Assembly (NCBI GenBank): GCA_951230915.1
Contig: OX579634.1
Location: 12,984,725 to 13,048,724 of the forward strand
DNA from: Antitrichia curtipendula
Lineage: Eukaryota > Streptophyta > Bryopsida > Hypnales > Leucodontaceae
Reading direction: 5' to 3'
DNA: 64,000 nucleotides
In this document: positions 1 to 12,300 of the stretch, piece after piece
How positions within the stretch are numbered: the stretch's first letter is position 1
Layout of the letters: each line of letters starts with the position of its first letter
The notes under the pieces: generated by a model
The model's database searches: none
Told to the model about the DNA's origin: nothing
Seen by the model: the letters and a program-made list of their open reading frames with translations, nothing else
Program-made: the position numbers and the translations under genes

Positions 1-1231
1 CCAATTTTGGAAATGAATGATTATGATTTTTCTGTTCAAGATTTTGTGCAAGGGTGTCCATTGCAAATTTGTGTTTTCTAGTATTGAGCACTCTTAAAAA
101 TGAGCCTGAAATACACTAGATCTTGGAGAAAAAATCACATTAGAAATTCATTTAGAAAAATAGTAGAGTAGATTTTATTGAGCTACAAATTGACTCCGGT
201 TATGCACATTATGCCCTTTAATCTCATATATTTTTGGTGATCAGTTTCTCAGGATTGACATGTGAAAAGAGGATTAAAAGACTTCAAATTACTTTCATAC
301 TTTCAACAACTTCAGGATCAAAGATTATAATCTTTCAATCCATACATGATATTGTTTTGTTTTTTTCCCATATGATCTCTAACATGTCTAGTATTTGAAT
401 TTTGTACGGTTGAAATTTTAAATAAATGATCAAACTTATCAAAATGCTGACTTTTTGTTCAATTTAGGGCAATTTCCAAGAAGCTCAAAAAAGGCCTTGG
501 ACATTTAGAAATTAAAACACGCATTTCAGATATTTGATATTTTTTCTCATATAATATTATATAACTGAAATTTATCTTCATTCTTTTTGTAATTAAAAAC
601 ATTACACTGATTTTTAAATCATTTTTTTGAAAAAATCATAGTAATTACAAAAATGTTCAATCATGAGCAAAAATGAAGATCATTGATACTGACAAACATC
701 ATGGTATAATTGGTGTACTCCTTGAGCTCACACCAAGAGAAATTCAATAGAAAAAGTTCAAAAAGTGGTGTGTTTTTAACCTTCAAGATGCTACCTTCAA
801 AGTGTCACAAACTATAGTTTTCAAAATTAAAAAAAAAAAAATAGAATGAATTTTTTATATTGGGACTATATTTTTTTAGTCAAACTTTAAAACATTTAAA
901 ATAAAAGAACTATGTGAAACTAAAGCTTGACTTCCAAAATGCCCTTCAGGCTTGAAAGGTCCTTTAAGGGTTAATGAAGAAAATGAAGGGTCCTTTAGTG
1001 TCTACTCCATATAAAGTTGTTTTTTAGTTTATTTATTTTCTTAACAAATTAAAAATTTGGAAGGTCTGACTAGATGTTTGAGTCTAAATTGTAAAATAGA
1101 AACGTTCTTTCAGCCCAAAGATTCACATTGTGTTTTTCCTTTGACCTCCAATAAGTAAGCGTAACTAATAATCAATGGAGTATATCCTTCACTTTTAGAG
1201 TAATTGCACCCCTGTGGACTCATTCCTTCGG
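1..1231. other. AT-rich intergenic spacer
   Basis: No reading frame or gene-like composition is visible. The stretch is strongly AT-rich with many A and T runs and no recognised repeat boundary. It is probably old repeat-derived spacer. Confidence 0.6.
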
Positions 1232-2691
1232 GGGGTGCACTTAGTTCTACTACAACAAACCACATGCTAACAAGTGGTTTCTAATAAACTATAATTTCAA
1301 CCTAAAATTTTGAGCATTGTTGAATAATGACTTTAGGTTTCTATTGACAATATTTTCAACTCAAATAAAATATTAAATGATTTCTAGAAGAGGCTGAAAA
1401 TGAATTAAAATGGCATGTTTTTCAACTCAAAATAATTATAGAGAACACATTTAGATGACCATTGAATCAATATTCAACTCAAAATGAGCTTTCAATAGAG
1501 AGTTATTTTTAGGAATTTTTTTTCATTTTTTAGGCAAATTTTTTCTCATATAATATAGGGATGTGAAAGTTGTTTTTTAGTTCTATAGTGTATCTTTTTA
1601 CTTCAAAAATTTGTAACAAATTATTATTAACAAATAAAAATCTCAATAATTCAAAACATAAACTTTCAAAGTAGGAAAATCTATTTTAATTTTTTTAATT
1701 TTGTTTTATTTAAACTTCAAAAAGTAAATAGGGGGTCCAAAGTTTTGTTCGCACGTGGTTTCTAATGGATACTCTGAGTGAACTTCCTGAGCTCATTCCT
1801 AAAATCAACTCAGACATTGGAAGTATAGAATAAGATATATGTGTGCATTTTGGATGCCTAGGCTGTGACCTCGGGGGTGGGTGGGTGGATCACTTAGAGT
1901 ATCCATTCACTACTATAATTGTCTACCCTAATTTGCACGTTTCTGTTGATTCGACAATTTTTAAAATTTTCTCTGTTGGTTTGGCGAACAATCAACACGT
2001 TTCTGTTGTCCAAACCAACTGAAAGTTGTTAATTAATGTTTGAATCAACTAAAAGATGTTGATTGATGTCCGAATCAAGCTGTCCGAACCCACTGCCTAA
2101 TCAACCTAAAACAATTGACTTTTCAGTGGATTAGGACACGTTTTTTTCTACTAGTGATTAGAAACCACGTGCGAACAAAACTTTGGACCCCCTATTTATT
2201 TTTTGAAGTTTAAATAAAACAAAATTAAAAAAATTAAAATAGATTTTCCTACTTTGAAAGTTTATGTTTTGAATTATTGAGATTTTTATTTGTTAATAAT
2301 AATTTGTTACAAAATTTTGAAGTAAAAAGATACACTGTAGAATTGAAAAATAACTTTCACACCCCTATATTATATAAGAAAAAATTGTCTAAAAAATGAA
2401 CAAAAAATTCTTAAAAATAACCTTCTATTGAAAACTCGTTTTGAGTTGAATATTGATTCAATGGTCATCTAAATGTGTTCTCTATAATTATTTTGAGTTG
2501 AAAAACAAGCCATTTTAGTTCATTTTCAACCTCTTCTAGAAATCATTTAATATTTTATTTGAGTTGGAAATATTGTCAATAGAAACCTATAGTCATTATT
2601 CAACAATGCTCAAAATTTTAGGTTGAAATTATAGTTTATTAGAAATCACTTGTTCGCACGTGGTTTGTTGTAGTAGAACTAAGTGCACCCC
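1232..2691. mobile_element. Foldback element with ~535-bp arms
   Basis: The sequence at 1232-1766 is repeated as its reverse complement at 2157-2691, with scattered mismatches. The outer ends are GGGGTGCACTTAG and its complement. Beyond 1766 the match continues for about 17 bp (ATGGATACTCT, then AGTGA), pairing with 1888-1904. The arms were therefore about 550 bp around a loop of about 100 bp before another element inserted at 1908. No protein is encoded. The arm interior resembles the MITE at 25606-26185, so the element may be two Mutator-like MITEs joined head to head (inference). No clear target duplication is visible at the outer ends. Confidence 0.75.
1908..2156. mobile_element. CACTA-type MITE nested in the foldback
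   Basis: The element begins CACTACTA and ends TACTAGTG, giving CACTA-type terminal inverted repeats. It is flanked by a 3-bp direct duplication ATT (1905-1907 and 2157-2159), the expected target size for CACTA transposons. At 249 bp it is non-autonomous. It lies between the foldback loop and the start of the right arm, so it inserted after the foldback formed. Confidence 0.65.
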
Positions 2692-3657
2692 TCGAGTCTG
2701 TGACAAAAAAAAGACTTGGTGAAATTTTGGAATCAAAATTTCACTCATGGTGTGACTCATGGTTGTAGGAACTCAAATATGACCATAATAAACAAGGTAG
2801 TAGATAACTTTGGTAATGTGAAGTATGGTAATGGAGAAGTAACTCCAACTGTTGTTATAGGTTGGTGTGAATTAAAGGTGTATTTATTTGCGTCTTGTGT
2901 TTAGCCTCAAGGGTTTGAAATGAGTGAACATTATATTCTTTACTAACTTATTTATGAAATTTATAAGTTTTGTTGAGAATCAAATTATTTGAAAATAATA
3001 ATTTAATTTACCTCAACGAATGTAATTATATAGGGGTGGTTCAATTTGTGTGAATTAGTGAATGAGGATGAATTATTGATGTGATAACGGAAATCTTGTA
3101 CGATGACAAGAAGTTGGTTGTTTTCTAATCTAAGATTGCACGTGGAGTATGTTATTATAGCAATTTGATTGCTAGTGTAGTGCAATCAATGTTTTTGTTT
3201 TTTAGCAATGAGGTTTGAAGTTGATGATGAGCTCATCTAACTTTGAAAGTTTAAAGAGAAAGAAAGTAAAACATATCCTACTATATTAATTGCAACCTTA
3301 CAAATTCAAATTCAATTTCAAAGCCCTCTTAAGGTATTGTAATATTTTCTAATCCATCTTGTGACCAAAGGAAGAAGATTGAACAAAACAAAGCATGAAA
3401 CTCAACATGACAATGGATTTTTCTATTCTTGAGTTTTAAGTTTTATGTTAATTTTTTCACCAATGAGAAATTGATAATTCAACAACTCTTTTTCCTTACC
3501 GTTGGAGATACAAATGAAGCCGATGGATATATAATTGGAAGATTAATTTTAGTTAACCCTATAACAAATACAAAGACCCCAAAGTGTCGAGTGAATGACT
3601 TTGAACTTTTCGATAGAGCTCGAAAATACACATTTTCATTCTATCACACAACTAAGG
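2692..3657. other. AT-rich intergenic spacer
   Basis: Short open frames occur here, but none has recognisable protein content or credible splice context. I see no gene. Confidence 0.5.
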
Positions 3658-3659
3658 TA

Positions 3660-3944
3660 GGGGGCTGTAAAAGTGACCTGTCTCTAAAAGCGATCTGGTA
3701 GATTTTGTCTCAAACATGTACCAGAACTGTACATTCCAGGAAGGGGTCGCTTTTAGAAACCACTATGTTTTTCAACTTTAAAAATTCATAACTAATTCCA
3801 TGAAGGTCCAAAAAATATGAAACGACTTGGATTAGATGTCAATTCCATTTTTCTTACCACGAAAATTTACTGAAAATTGTTTTAAGGAGTTTAGCTTCCC
3901 CCCAAATGCAAATCAGCTGGTAAAGGGTCGCTTTTACAGCCCTC
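3660..3944. mobile_element. 285-bp MITE flanked by TA
   Basis: The left end GGGGGCTGTAAAAGTGACC and the right end, read on the opposite strand as GAGGGCTGTAAAAGCGACC, form terminal inverted repeats. A TA dinucleotide lies immediately outside each end (3658-3659 and 3945-3946), as in Tc1/mariner-type insertions. There is no coding capacity. A degenerate relative lies at about 36096-36396 and shares the internal tract with AACTAATTCCAT and GAAAATTG. Confidence 0.6.
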
Positions 3945-3946
3945 TA

Positions 3947-5119
3947 CGATACTGCACTAATAAGAAGCAACATGATTTTGAAAGGCTCTACCTTTGCAGC
4001 ATTGACTTGCTTTCTGAGTAAAGTGTACTGAAACTTCCTCACATGTAGCTTTTGTGGAAGCAAGGCCCTCCTCCCCCCTACAGTCCAGGGCCAATAATCC
4101 TATGATTGCCACACTGGCGATTTGCATTGATTTCACCTGACTGTGGTCTATGAGCTCTCCCAGGCTGATCAGATTTTAGCATTATTGCGTTTTTTGGTCA
4201 CAAGAAGTAAGTTTATACGGTAATGCCGAGTACGCTGGATCAATTGCAAGTTGAAGTGCGGTGCTGTTGATTGATTTCTGAAATCCGTCGCAAGGAATTG
4301 CCGACAAAGTGCAGGACTAGGATTGACCTGATTGAGTGTCTTACCTTCCGAGGTGCAAGAGCTCTGATCTCGGGCTAGCTAGTCTGATTCGTACTCATTC
4401 TTTTAGATTGTCAATTTCTTGCTTCTGCGTGCAGTGCAATCCAACATTCTCTAAAGACATTGCTCTTATTCAATACTTTTGCGCACTTTAATTCCAGCTT
4501 TGGAACTAGAACCGCGAAGTGCGGGCTTCAAATGGACGTACTGGATTGTTTATGGCGTTCGTCGATTTTTTGGTATTTTTGCGGGTGTTCGTGATTGCGA
4601 AGACTCACTCACTGAGAGTATTAAGCTACAGTGACTACCTTTTGATGTGTAGGAGGGATGTCTGTTGATGTGCAGTAACATAACAGTTATGAAGATTGGG
4701 ACGAATTTGCGATTACTTTTGTGAGTTTTATGACTCCGTCACGGCGTAGGATTATAAGGATAATCCTATCAATCTAGACCCAATTTGTGGTTGTTGCCGT
4801 GAAGCATTGCTGGCTTTGGCACCGTACCAAAGCAGTGTGTCCGAGCTCGAGGGCAGGTTTTGTAACTTTGTATCTTTTCCTGCAAAAAGATACTAATTCC
4901 TTGAAATGTTAATTCTTGGAAGAATGTAAAAGAACGGCTACTTCATGAGCATTTACGGTAGCTGCAGTGATGAATCACTTCCTTGCTCCGTCTCCTTCAC
5001 GGAATCAAAGGTCGTTCTTTTAAGCCCTGTCAGTATGGCGGCCACTAGGACCAGTGGACTAGAACTGAACCTGTCTGACTGAACTCTCGGTAAATAAACT
5101 TCTGAGGTTTCATTTGTTT
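3947..5119. other. Intergenic stretch of balanced composition
   Basis: This region is less AT-rich than its surroundings, with few A or T runs and an AATAAA motif near 5093. It could be an untranslated transcript or the decayed tail of a gene. No protein family is recognisable and I could not assemble a coding model. Confidence 0.35.
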
Positions 5120-5178
5120 AAAAAAAACCAAAAAACCAAAAAACCAAAAAACCAAAAAACCAAAAAACCAAAAAAACC
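5120..5178. repeat. (AAAAAACC)n microsatellite
   Basis: About seven tandem copies of an 8-bp unit (six A and two C) are visible. Confidence 0.9.
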
Positions 5179-5539
5179 TTATGAGCTGTAACATAACCAG
5201 GGCCTGTAGAACCAAGTGAGAACAGCCAGGGCAATAATAGCTAAAGTTTCTTGTGACCTTTTGGACACTGTCCGGTCTGAGTGGACTAGTGGAGTGTTTC
5301 CATCAGCAGAATATATTTACTCTTGGAAAAGTTTTGATTCTGAGAATCAGCTCAAGTGAGCTGGGGACAAGAGTGCCAGGACTCCAGGAGCCCTGGACAC
5401 CTCTTGCCGTTGGCGGATATGATGAAACGGTACAGCTTCGTAACTTGACTTGGAGACACCTGAGGAACACCGTACAAAGTGGCCCTCTTTGTTTTACGAG
5501 CTTGAGTGGTGTCCAGATCTCCAGGAAGATACCCGTAGC

Positions 5540-5720
5540 CAGCGGTGGATCGTTCGAGGCGGGGCCGCGGGGGGGGGGTATCTGAGGGTGCGGCCCCGGT
5601 CGGGTGGTACAGAGTCGCAGCGGGTCCGGACTGGACTGGGCCGGGCCGGGCCGGTCCAGGTCGACGCGAGCGACCCGGGCCAGGCTCGTGACTCCTCCCC
5701 AGTGAGGAGTCGGAGCGTGC
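5540..5720. promoter_or_regulatory. GC-rich island upstream of PRT6
   Basis: A sharply GC-rich block contains a nine-base G run near 5570 and repeated GGGCC units near 5637-5655, about 600-800 bp upstream of the PRT6 start codon. It may be a promoter island or a G-quadruplex-forming tract. Open frames on both strands across 5253-5967 look like products of the GC composition rather than genes. Confidence 0.35.
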
Positions 5721-5942
5721 GAGACAGAATGAAGAGCTGCTTGAAGAGGCTGCAAGCATCGCGCCCCCGTGATTCTGCTGCTGCACGGGCCCAGTGTGTG
5801 TTGCTGCACGCCATCATCACCGCCACGCGTGGGCGTTCTCGTTCGTTATTCCCGTATTGAAACTCTCCCCATGAAATTTGAGCCTGAAACGACCATGAAT
5901 TTGTCTCCCTCCATTTGATTCTTTTGCTTGCGCTTGAGGAGT

Positions 5943-5965
5943 GCTGCTGCTGCTGCTGCTGCTGC
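5943..5965. repeat. (GCT)n trinucleotide repeat in the PRT6 leader region
   Basis: Seven or more uninterrupted GCT units lie about 370 bp upstream of the PRT6 ATG. This is probably promoter or 5' leader sequence. Confidence 0.8.
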
Positions 5966-6276
5966 ATCGCGTCTGTTCTCCGCTATGGAGAGGTTTGGCG
6001 AGGTTTGCGGGGAGATTTGGAGGGATGAGGTTTAGGAAGCGGTGTGGATTGGTCGTGGTGATGAGCGGGAGTTCGTGTTGCGGTGCAGGAGACGAGCAAA
6101 GCAGGGGGGCGGAACAGAGGGATTGGCAGGGAGAAGGCGGAGTGACAGACAACGACGAAATCCAGGATTTTTTAAATTTCTTTTTTGCTTGTGGCGTGGA
6201 CTCGATAGGACTGAGGTGGAGTACTCTTTATTGAGAGCGGTGGTAGAGTGCGAGAGGTGGAGAGACTGTGTGGACA

Positions 6277-6306
6277 ATGTGTGAGTGGAAGCGGAAGCGG
6301 AGGTAG
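6277..6306 (+). promoter_or_regulatory. Nine-codon uORF before PRT6
   Basis: ATG at 6277 opens a frame of nine codons, rich in Lys and Arg, that ends at TAG 24 bp before the PRT6 start codon at 6331. If the transcript begins upstream of it, ribosomes would meet this ATG first. It is visible in sequence, but its function is inferred. Confidence 0.35.
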
Positions 6307-6330
6307 GTCGTGGGAGGAGGCCTGGGCGCC

Positions 6331-9300
6331 ATGGAAGGGCACGTGACGGTTAGTTCTTCCGCCGGAACCAGCACAGGCGGAACCTCAACTACCGGCAGCA
6401 GCGTGACTTCGGCCACCTCTTCAAGCTCCACGGGAGCAATCATCCAAGTTAGTTCTCAAACAACAAGCTCACACGTCTGCTGGATCCTCTTATTCATTTT
6501 TCGATCACATTGTGTTTGATACTCGCAACGAGGACTTCTGCATTAAATTTGACTGCAATACACATTTCTTAATTGAATTGCGATTCCGCAGCAGAATGAT
6601 CTCGACGGTGCACACTCCATTGCCTCATTTTCATTGCCGGACCTGTAATCCCTTGCTTGTAGTTCGCCTTGGTGAACTCAGCGTAACTTGCAGGATTGAG
6701 TTTCTAATTGTACACATCATTTTCGAGCGATGTGGTTTGTGGTATCTCTAAATCATTTGATCAAGACAAAAGTCTCTCAGTTACGCAACACATTTGAATG
6801 CGAAGAGCGGATTATTGCCATATTTGAGTAGTAAAGTAGCAGGTTAATGGCTGAAGGAAGGACATGCTGTAAGGTGTGAACGCGGTGCTTGCTCTCTCTA
6901 GCTTCATTACTCACTCATTGACTGACTTCTCAGATTTCTCAGACACAAGGAAACTAGAGTGAGATGTCCCAGTGCTAATTGGAATTTCACACTTGCAAAA
7001 CAGAGCGCTGTATTTGTAGGATTAGGTTATCGAATCAGCGCTTTTGCAGAACCTCGAACGGCGCAGCTCGTTTTGACGTTGAGTTAGTTCAATAATCGTG
7101 CAATTTGGGACGACTGTATAGATTGAAATTTCTTCTTAAGAATCAGCTTTATGGAATTTGTGACTACAGCATTTTGTGCTTGGGGATTGGCCTCTCGTCA
7201 CCATGAATCGCGAGATCACTGGATCGATAATGAATAATGATTGGCCTCTCGTCACCATAATGAAGTCGAAATTTATATAGCCAATCAAGCATGTTTGGTG
7301 AGGTAGATGTTTGAAGCAGGTTGTATGCTATGTTGTTGAAGTTTGGTGAATTTTTTTTGGGGCAGTGAATTTTGAGATACGACGAGATCCACCGTCAGGA
7401 ATTTGCTTTGTTTGCATCTCAGATTGTGTAGCGTGTGACTGAAAGTGGGCACTACCCTCTGCGGTTGGGCTATGGGATTGTGGATGTGTTTAGGTTACAG
7501 GTCTTGAGTGCATGCGACGCGAATCTGCGTTGTACTGAATTGTATTTCTGCTTTATGCTAATCATAATATCTGCCATGCGAATAAGGGGGTTAGGATTCT
7601 TTGCTGCTACTGGTAGCATTCCGATGACAGGACAGTTGTGTATTTATCCGTGGCACGAAGTAGCCATTTTTTTAAAGAAAAATGTCCTATTTGGCAACTT
7701 TGCAAGAGCAATTGATGTAAGCTGCCACACATTATATCAGACAATTATTGCTAGTAGAAACTTGCAATTGAAAGCGTGGTTGTTGTTTGTGACAACAGAG
7801 ATTGATCAAGTGTGGAGTTCCGGCAGAATATGTTGAGAGGGGCCAAGCAGGGGTTGCAGACTACGTGAGGAGTCACAGTAATCAAGTGTCTGGAGTGATA
7901 GGTGGCCTGTTTCCTGGACCAGAGGAACTGCAGGCTGCTTCTGCATCAGGAGCTGATGAGGCTCAAGAACCCGGTACTCAGAAGGAGTTCTTGAATCAAT
8001 GTAGGGATGCAATTAAGTGGGCGAGGTGGGCAATGTTTCAAGGTGAACCACAGGCTGTCTTGGAAGGGGCTGGGCAAGGAAATAGGGACACAAGAGGCGT
8101 ATGTGGAGCTGTCTGGGGTGTCAACGACATTGCATACAGGTGTCGTACATGTGAACACGACCCTACATGTGCAATTTGTGTGCCCTGCTTTCAACTTGGC
8201 AATCATTCCACGCACGATTACTGTATGATCCGCACAGGAGGAGGTTGTTGCGACTGTGGGGACATTACGGCTTGGAAACAATCTGGGTTCTGCTCAAGGC
8301 ATTGCGGTTTTGGTCAGGCTGCTCCTTTGCCGTCGTCCGTTGTGGAAACGGCTACTCCAGTACTTGAAGCTCTCTTGCTTCACTGGGTTCAACGGCTGAA
8401 AGCAGCGGATACGGTAACGGAGGGTAAGTCAAAAAAATGGAGCCTTCTAACGGTGGAGGAGAAGGTGGCTTCGCAACTATCGGTGGTTTGTGTTGAACTA
8501 TTATTGGAGTTTTGCAGTTACGGTGAAACTATGCTGGCATTTACAGCAGGGGTGATGGGGAACCATGAGTCAGGGATATTGGAAACGTTAATGAACACAG
8601 AGCGTTTCTTACCAAAACTTGTCAGTACAGCATTACACGAGTTGTTATATAAGCTTTTAGGAGACAGTACTTTCAAACATTCATTTGCGCAGACTTTCAT
8701 TTCTCAATATCCCAAATTTCTACAAGACTCCGTTGTCGAGGAGAGTGCGACAACTGGAAGTGTGTTAATGAGCAAGTATCGTGAACAGGCTATTCTTAAC
8801 AGCTTTTCTGTTCAATTATTTACCGTTCCTACACTTACACCTAAATTGGTCACGGAGTCGGCGCTTCTTGATATGCTGCTTGAAACTTTGAAAGAGTTCT
8901 TTCGGGCCTGTGCTGGAGAGGATGGCCGACTTTCGGTAACTTCTTAAACCTTGATTTTGGTTGTTTCTGAAATTAGGATTCATGAGGAGCGTTATTACAT
9001 AGCACATTTAACAAGTTTGTTTCTCCAAAAAAAAGGTTCCTCAGTTGGGAAGTTTCATGTTGCTTTGGGATACCTCTTGCAACTCATGGAAAAGTAATTG
9101 ATTTGTATAGTTATTGGAGATGCTGTTTTGGATTATGCGAGTTTATGCTTTTTGAACAATACGAGTATTCGCACAGCGTTTGTGAGAGCAATGAAGTTTG
9201 TAATAAGAATCCTGAGATACCTGAGTACGTAGTAGAGCTGAATTTCCTTTCGAACTACTGTTGATCTGATTGCAGGTAAGTAAGGGCCCAGTGGTTAAAC

Positions 9301-12300
9301 GTCTCTACTTCCGAGTACTAGAGGACATAAGATATGTGATGAGCCATATGGAAGTGTCAAAGTATGTGGCAGAAAAAAGACCTGACTTGTCAAGAGCGTG
9401 GCTTCACCTGCTTGCGTTTGTCCAAGGTATATATCCTCAGCGGCGCATCACGAGTATTCACGTGGAGGAAGAAAACGAAGATTGGGGCTCTGCCTATTTT
9501 TTGGAGAACCAAATGGCTTCAATCCATCACCTCTTCGTTGCAGGATCAGCTGCAGCTTGCAGTGGATACTCGAGCTCTGGGCAGATGCCGTTATCCAAAC
9601 CTAGTGGTAGCTTTGAATCTGGAAGTAATTTACCGAACAGGCCGGACTCGGTTACCCGGCCTGTCAAGGTTGGGTGCGTGTTGAGAGAACCTAATACGAA
9701 TGCTGGTACGAGCATCAGTGATACTTCGGAATCAGATGTGGAAATGCGTGATATCACTGTCACAGTTGTTGCTATTGAGAATACAGATATTGAGAGTTCA
9801 CCTAAAGCAACGGACAGAGAAAATGTCAGGGAAAACTCCGATGCAGGGATGACAATGCCACCTTCCTTGGCGTCGCTCATTTCTGAGTGCACTCAAGTTC
9901 TTGACACTTGGCTTGCTTTGGATGCTGTGAGAGATTTGGCAAAGTCCGGGGAATCTGGTCTTGAAGGGGGCCAAGAACCTGGACCACGAAGGGCAATTCA
10001 TTGGCGATATAGAGGGGGCAGAGGGTTGTTGGTTCCGCAGAACCAGGATGGAGACAATACTTCGACTCCTGTTAGTACTACTGAAGAAGAGTTTTCTCCA
10101 GCACGAGGTGGCACAATTCGCGACTGTTTGCGACGTGGCAGGCGCTTTCAAGTGCTGAAGCCACGCGTGTTTTCAGATGTTGTTCCAGGAGGTGCTTTTG
10201 GCTCCACTGCTACTCCAGGAACTTCAACTGCGGATATGGATGTTGACATATCACGGGTAACGTCAAATTGAATTTTTTTTCCCCTATGTTCCAAGAAAAT
10301 TTGTACTTTTCCTCCATTTAAGTGTTACAAATTTGATGAGGTATGTTGGCTCTACACATTTTCCCTGGACTAACCAAGACTGTCATTCCAGGTAGCGGAT
10401 GGTGAAGCAGAGACAGTCATAGATGCTGATGATATAGGGCTAGGGGCGTGTGATACGACTATAGAATGGTGGATGGGCTCAGAAGCATTAAATCCATCGC
10501 CGACAGCGGGTTGTGAAGATGACGAGTGGGCAGTTGTAGAATTTGATGTTAGTCGCCAGGAGGTGTCTTTTCACATCCCATTGCATCGTATGCTTGGCCT
10601 TCTACTCCATAAGGCTCTTGACCTCCATGCTGTGAACTCAGAAGTATCTCCTGGTTCATCTGATACTTCTGCAGACATCCATACCCCTGGCGAGAAGTTT
10701 TTGGCACAGATGTTTCGGCCAGGCTTGCAGGTGGCAGGATTCATCTCTGTGCTGATGGAGCATCCTCTTCGCCTGCAAGTCTTATGTGCTCAAGTTCAGG
10801 CTGGTATGTGGCGTCGCAACGGGCACTCAACCAGTGGGCTGTGTGACCTTTACCATACAGTGCATTGGTAAGTCGTTTGTCTGCGAACAAGTCATTTCGC
10901 TTATTCATGAGCAACGAATCTGTTGTTTGGATATCGCATTGTCTTGTGTGTTGTCGTAGAAGATCTTAGCAAGGAGGGTTGGTACTAGCAGTCCAGCACT
11001 ACATTTGTTTGTGCCGTATGATACAGGCGTGACCAAACGATGAAGGGCTAAGATTTACATTGCTGCATCTACCAGGTGTGAAGACAGTCTCGAGCTGGAC
11101 TTGTTTTTACTGCAGTGTTGCGCTATAATGGCACCTCCTGAAGAATTTGTTGAGCGACTCCAAGCTCGGTTCTCACTGTCTGATTTCTTCACACTTGTGC
11201 TCTGGCGCCCCAACGAGTATGATTTTCCCAACCAGCCTTGTCATTTTTGGGCTTCTTAGCAAACTTTTTTTTTCTGTAAGAACAAACTGTCTGATATTTG
11301 ACGTTTCCCTCCTGTATTTTCATTGAACAGGCTTATTATTGTTTCCTCTCAATGCACATAATCCCCCTCTATCTGCACACATTCGCTTTTCTTTCCTTAC
11401 AAACTGGGCTTCGACTAATTGTGCAATTATGCCAGAGTGTCTACAGGTTGGGCTTTTGCCTTTTGGTCCACCTGTGGCCAAACATCCCTTTCCTGATAGT
11501 TCCAGTTCCTGCGCCATGGGTATCCATATTACGTATGAGAATTGATTCAAACTCATAATAGTGTCCAATCCAGTCTCCCAAACGGGTCAACCTACCCCCC
11601 GTATATTGAACATCATCACTGACCCATTTGAGTTCTTAAGAACACAAGAAGCTAGGATTTCTTTTATATTTTGGAAGATCGACTCGCGATGAGTGTAGTT
11701 GGATGGTCTCATGAACGACAAGACTCAGGTCACTTTGAACATGAAAAGTATAGTAGAGAGTTTTTTTTGGTACAGTAGAAGGTGCTGTGATTTTAAGCTA
11801 GATCATACTTTATTTGGTTCCAGTTGAAACTATGGATTGGAGTCTTAAATATATTGTATAATGAATTTCTATAGTCTGCTCGAGCTCCAACGGTGAAGTA
11901 GAGATCCCCTCCATTTTGTGAACTAACTATTGGTATCAGCTTTATTTTAAGTCCAACGATGTACTCTCACTTGATAGATCTTTAGGAAAGTAAGTGATAA
12001 GTGATGAATGATTATTTACCGAATTCTTCGTCTTTTTAAATTTAGGTACGAAGTGACTCTGGCACAGGAGCTACTAGTTCTGATGATCAGATTAGTTTCA
12101 GAGCGGGGGTTTTGCGGACTGACAGAAGTTGAAGCTTTACGACGGGAGTTGGTCCAGAGGCTAGCTGTTGGGGACGCTACTCACAGTGCTCTGCTGAAGG
12201 CTCTACCTCCGCGGTTAAAAGAGAGCAAGCATGTGCAAGATTGCTTAAACGCGGTGGCAGCGTATCGCAACCCATCTGGCATGCAACAGGTTGATTTTGT

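Noticed and set aside
5253..5967. Several overlapping open frames on both strands in a GC-rich block, one with poly-Q
   Set aside because: They overlap in many frames, the GC bias explains the lack of stops, and the Gln run comes from the GCT microsatellite. No domain is seen.
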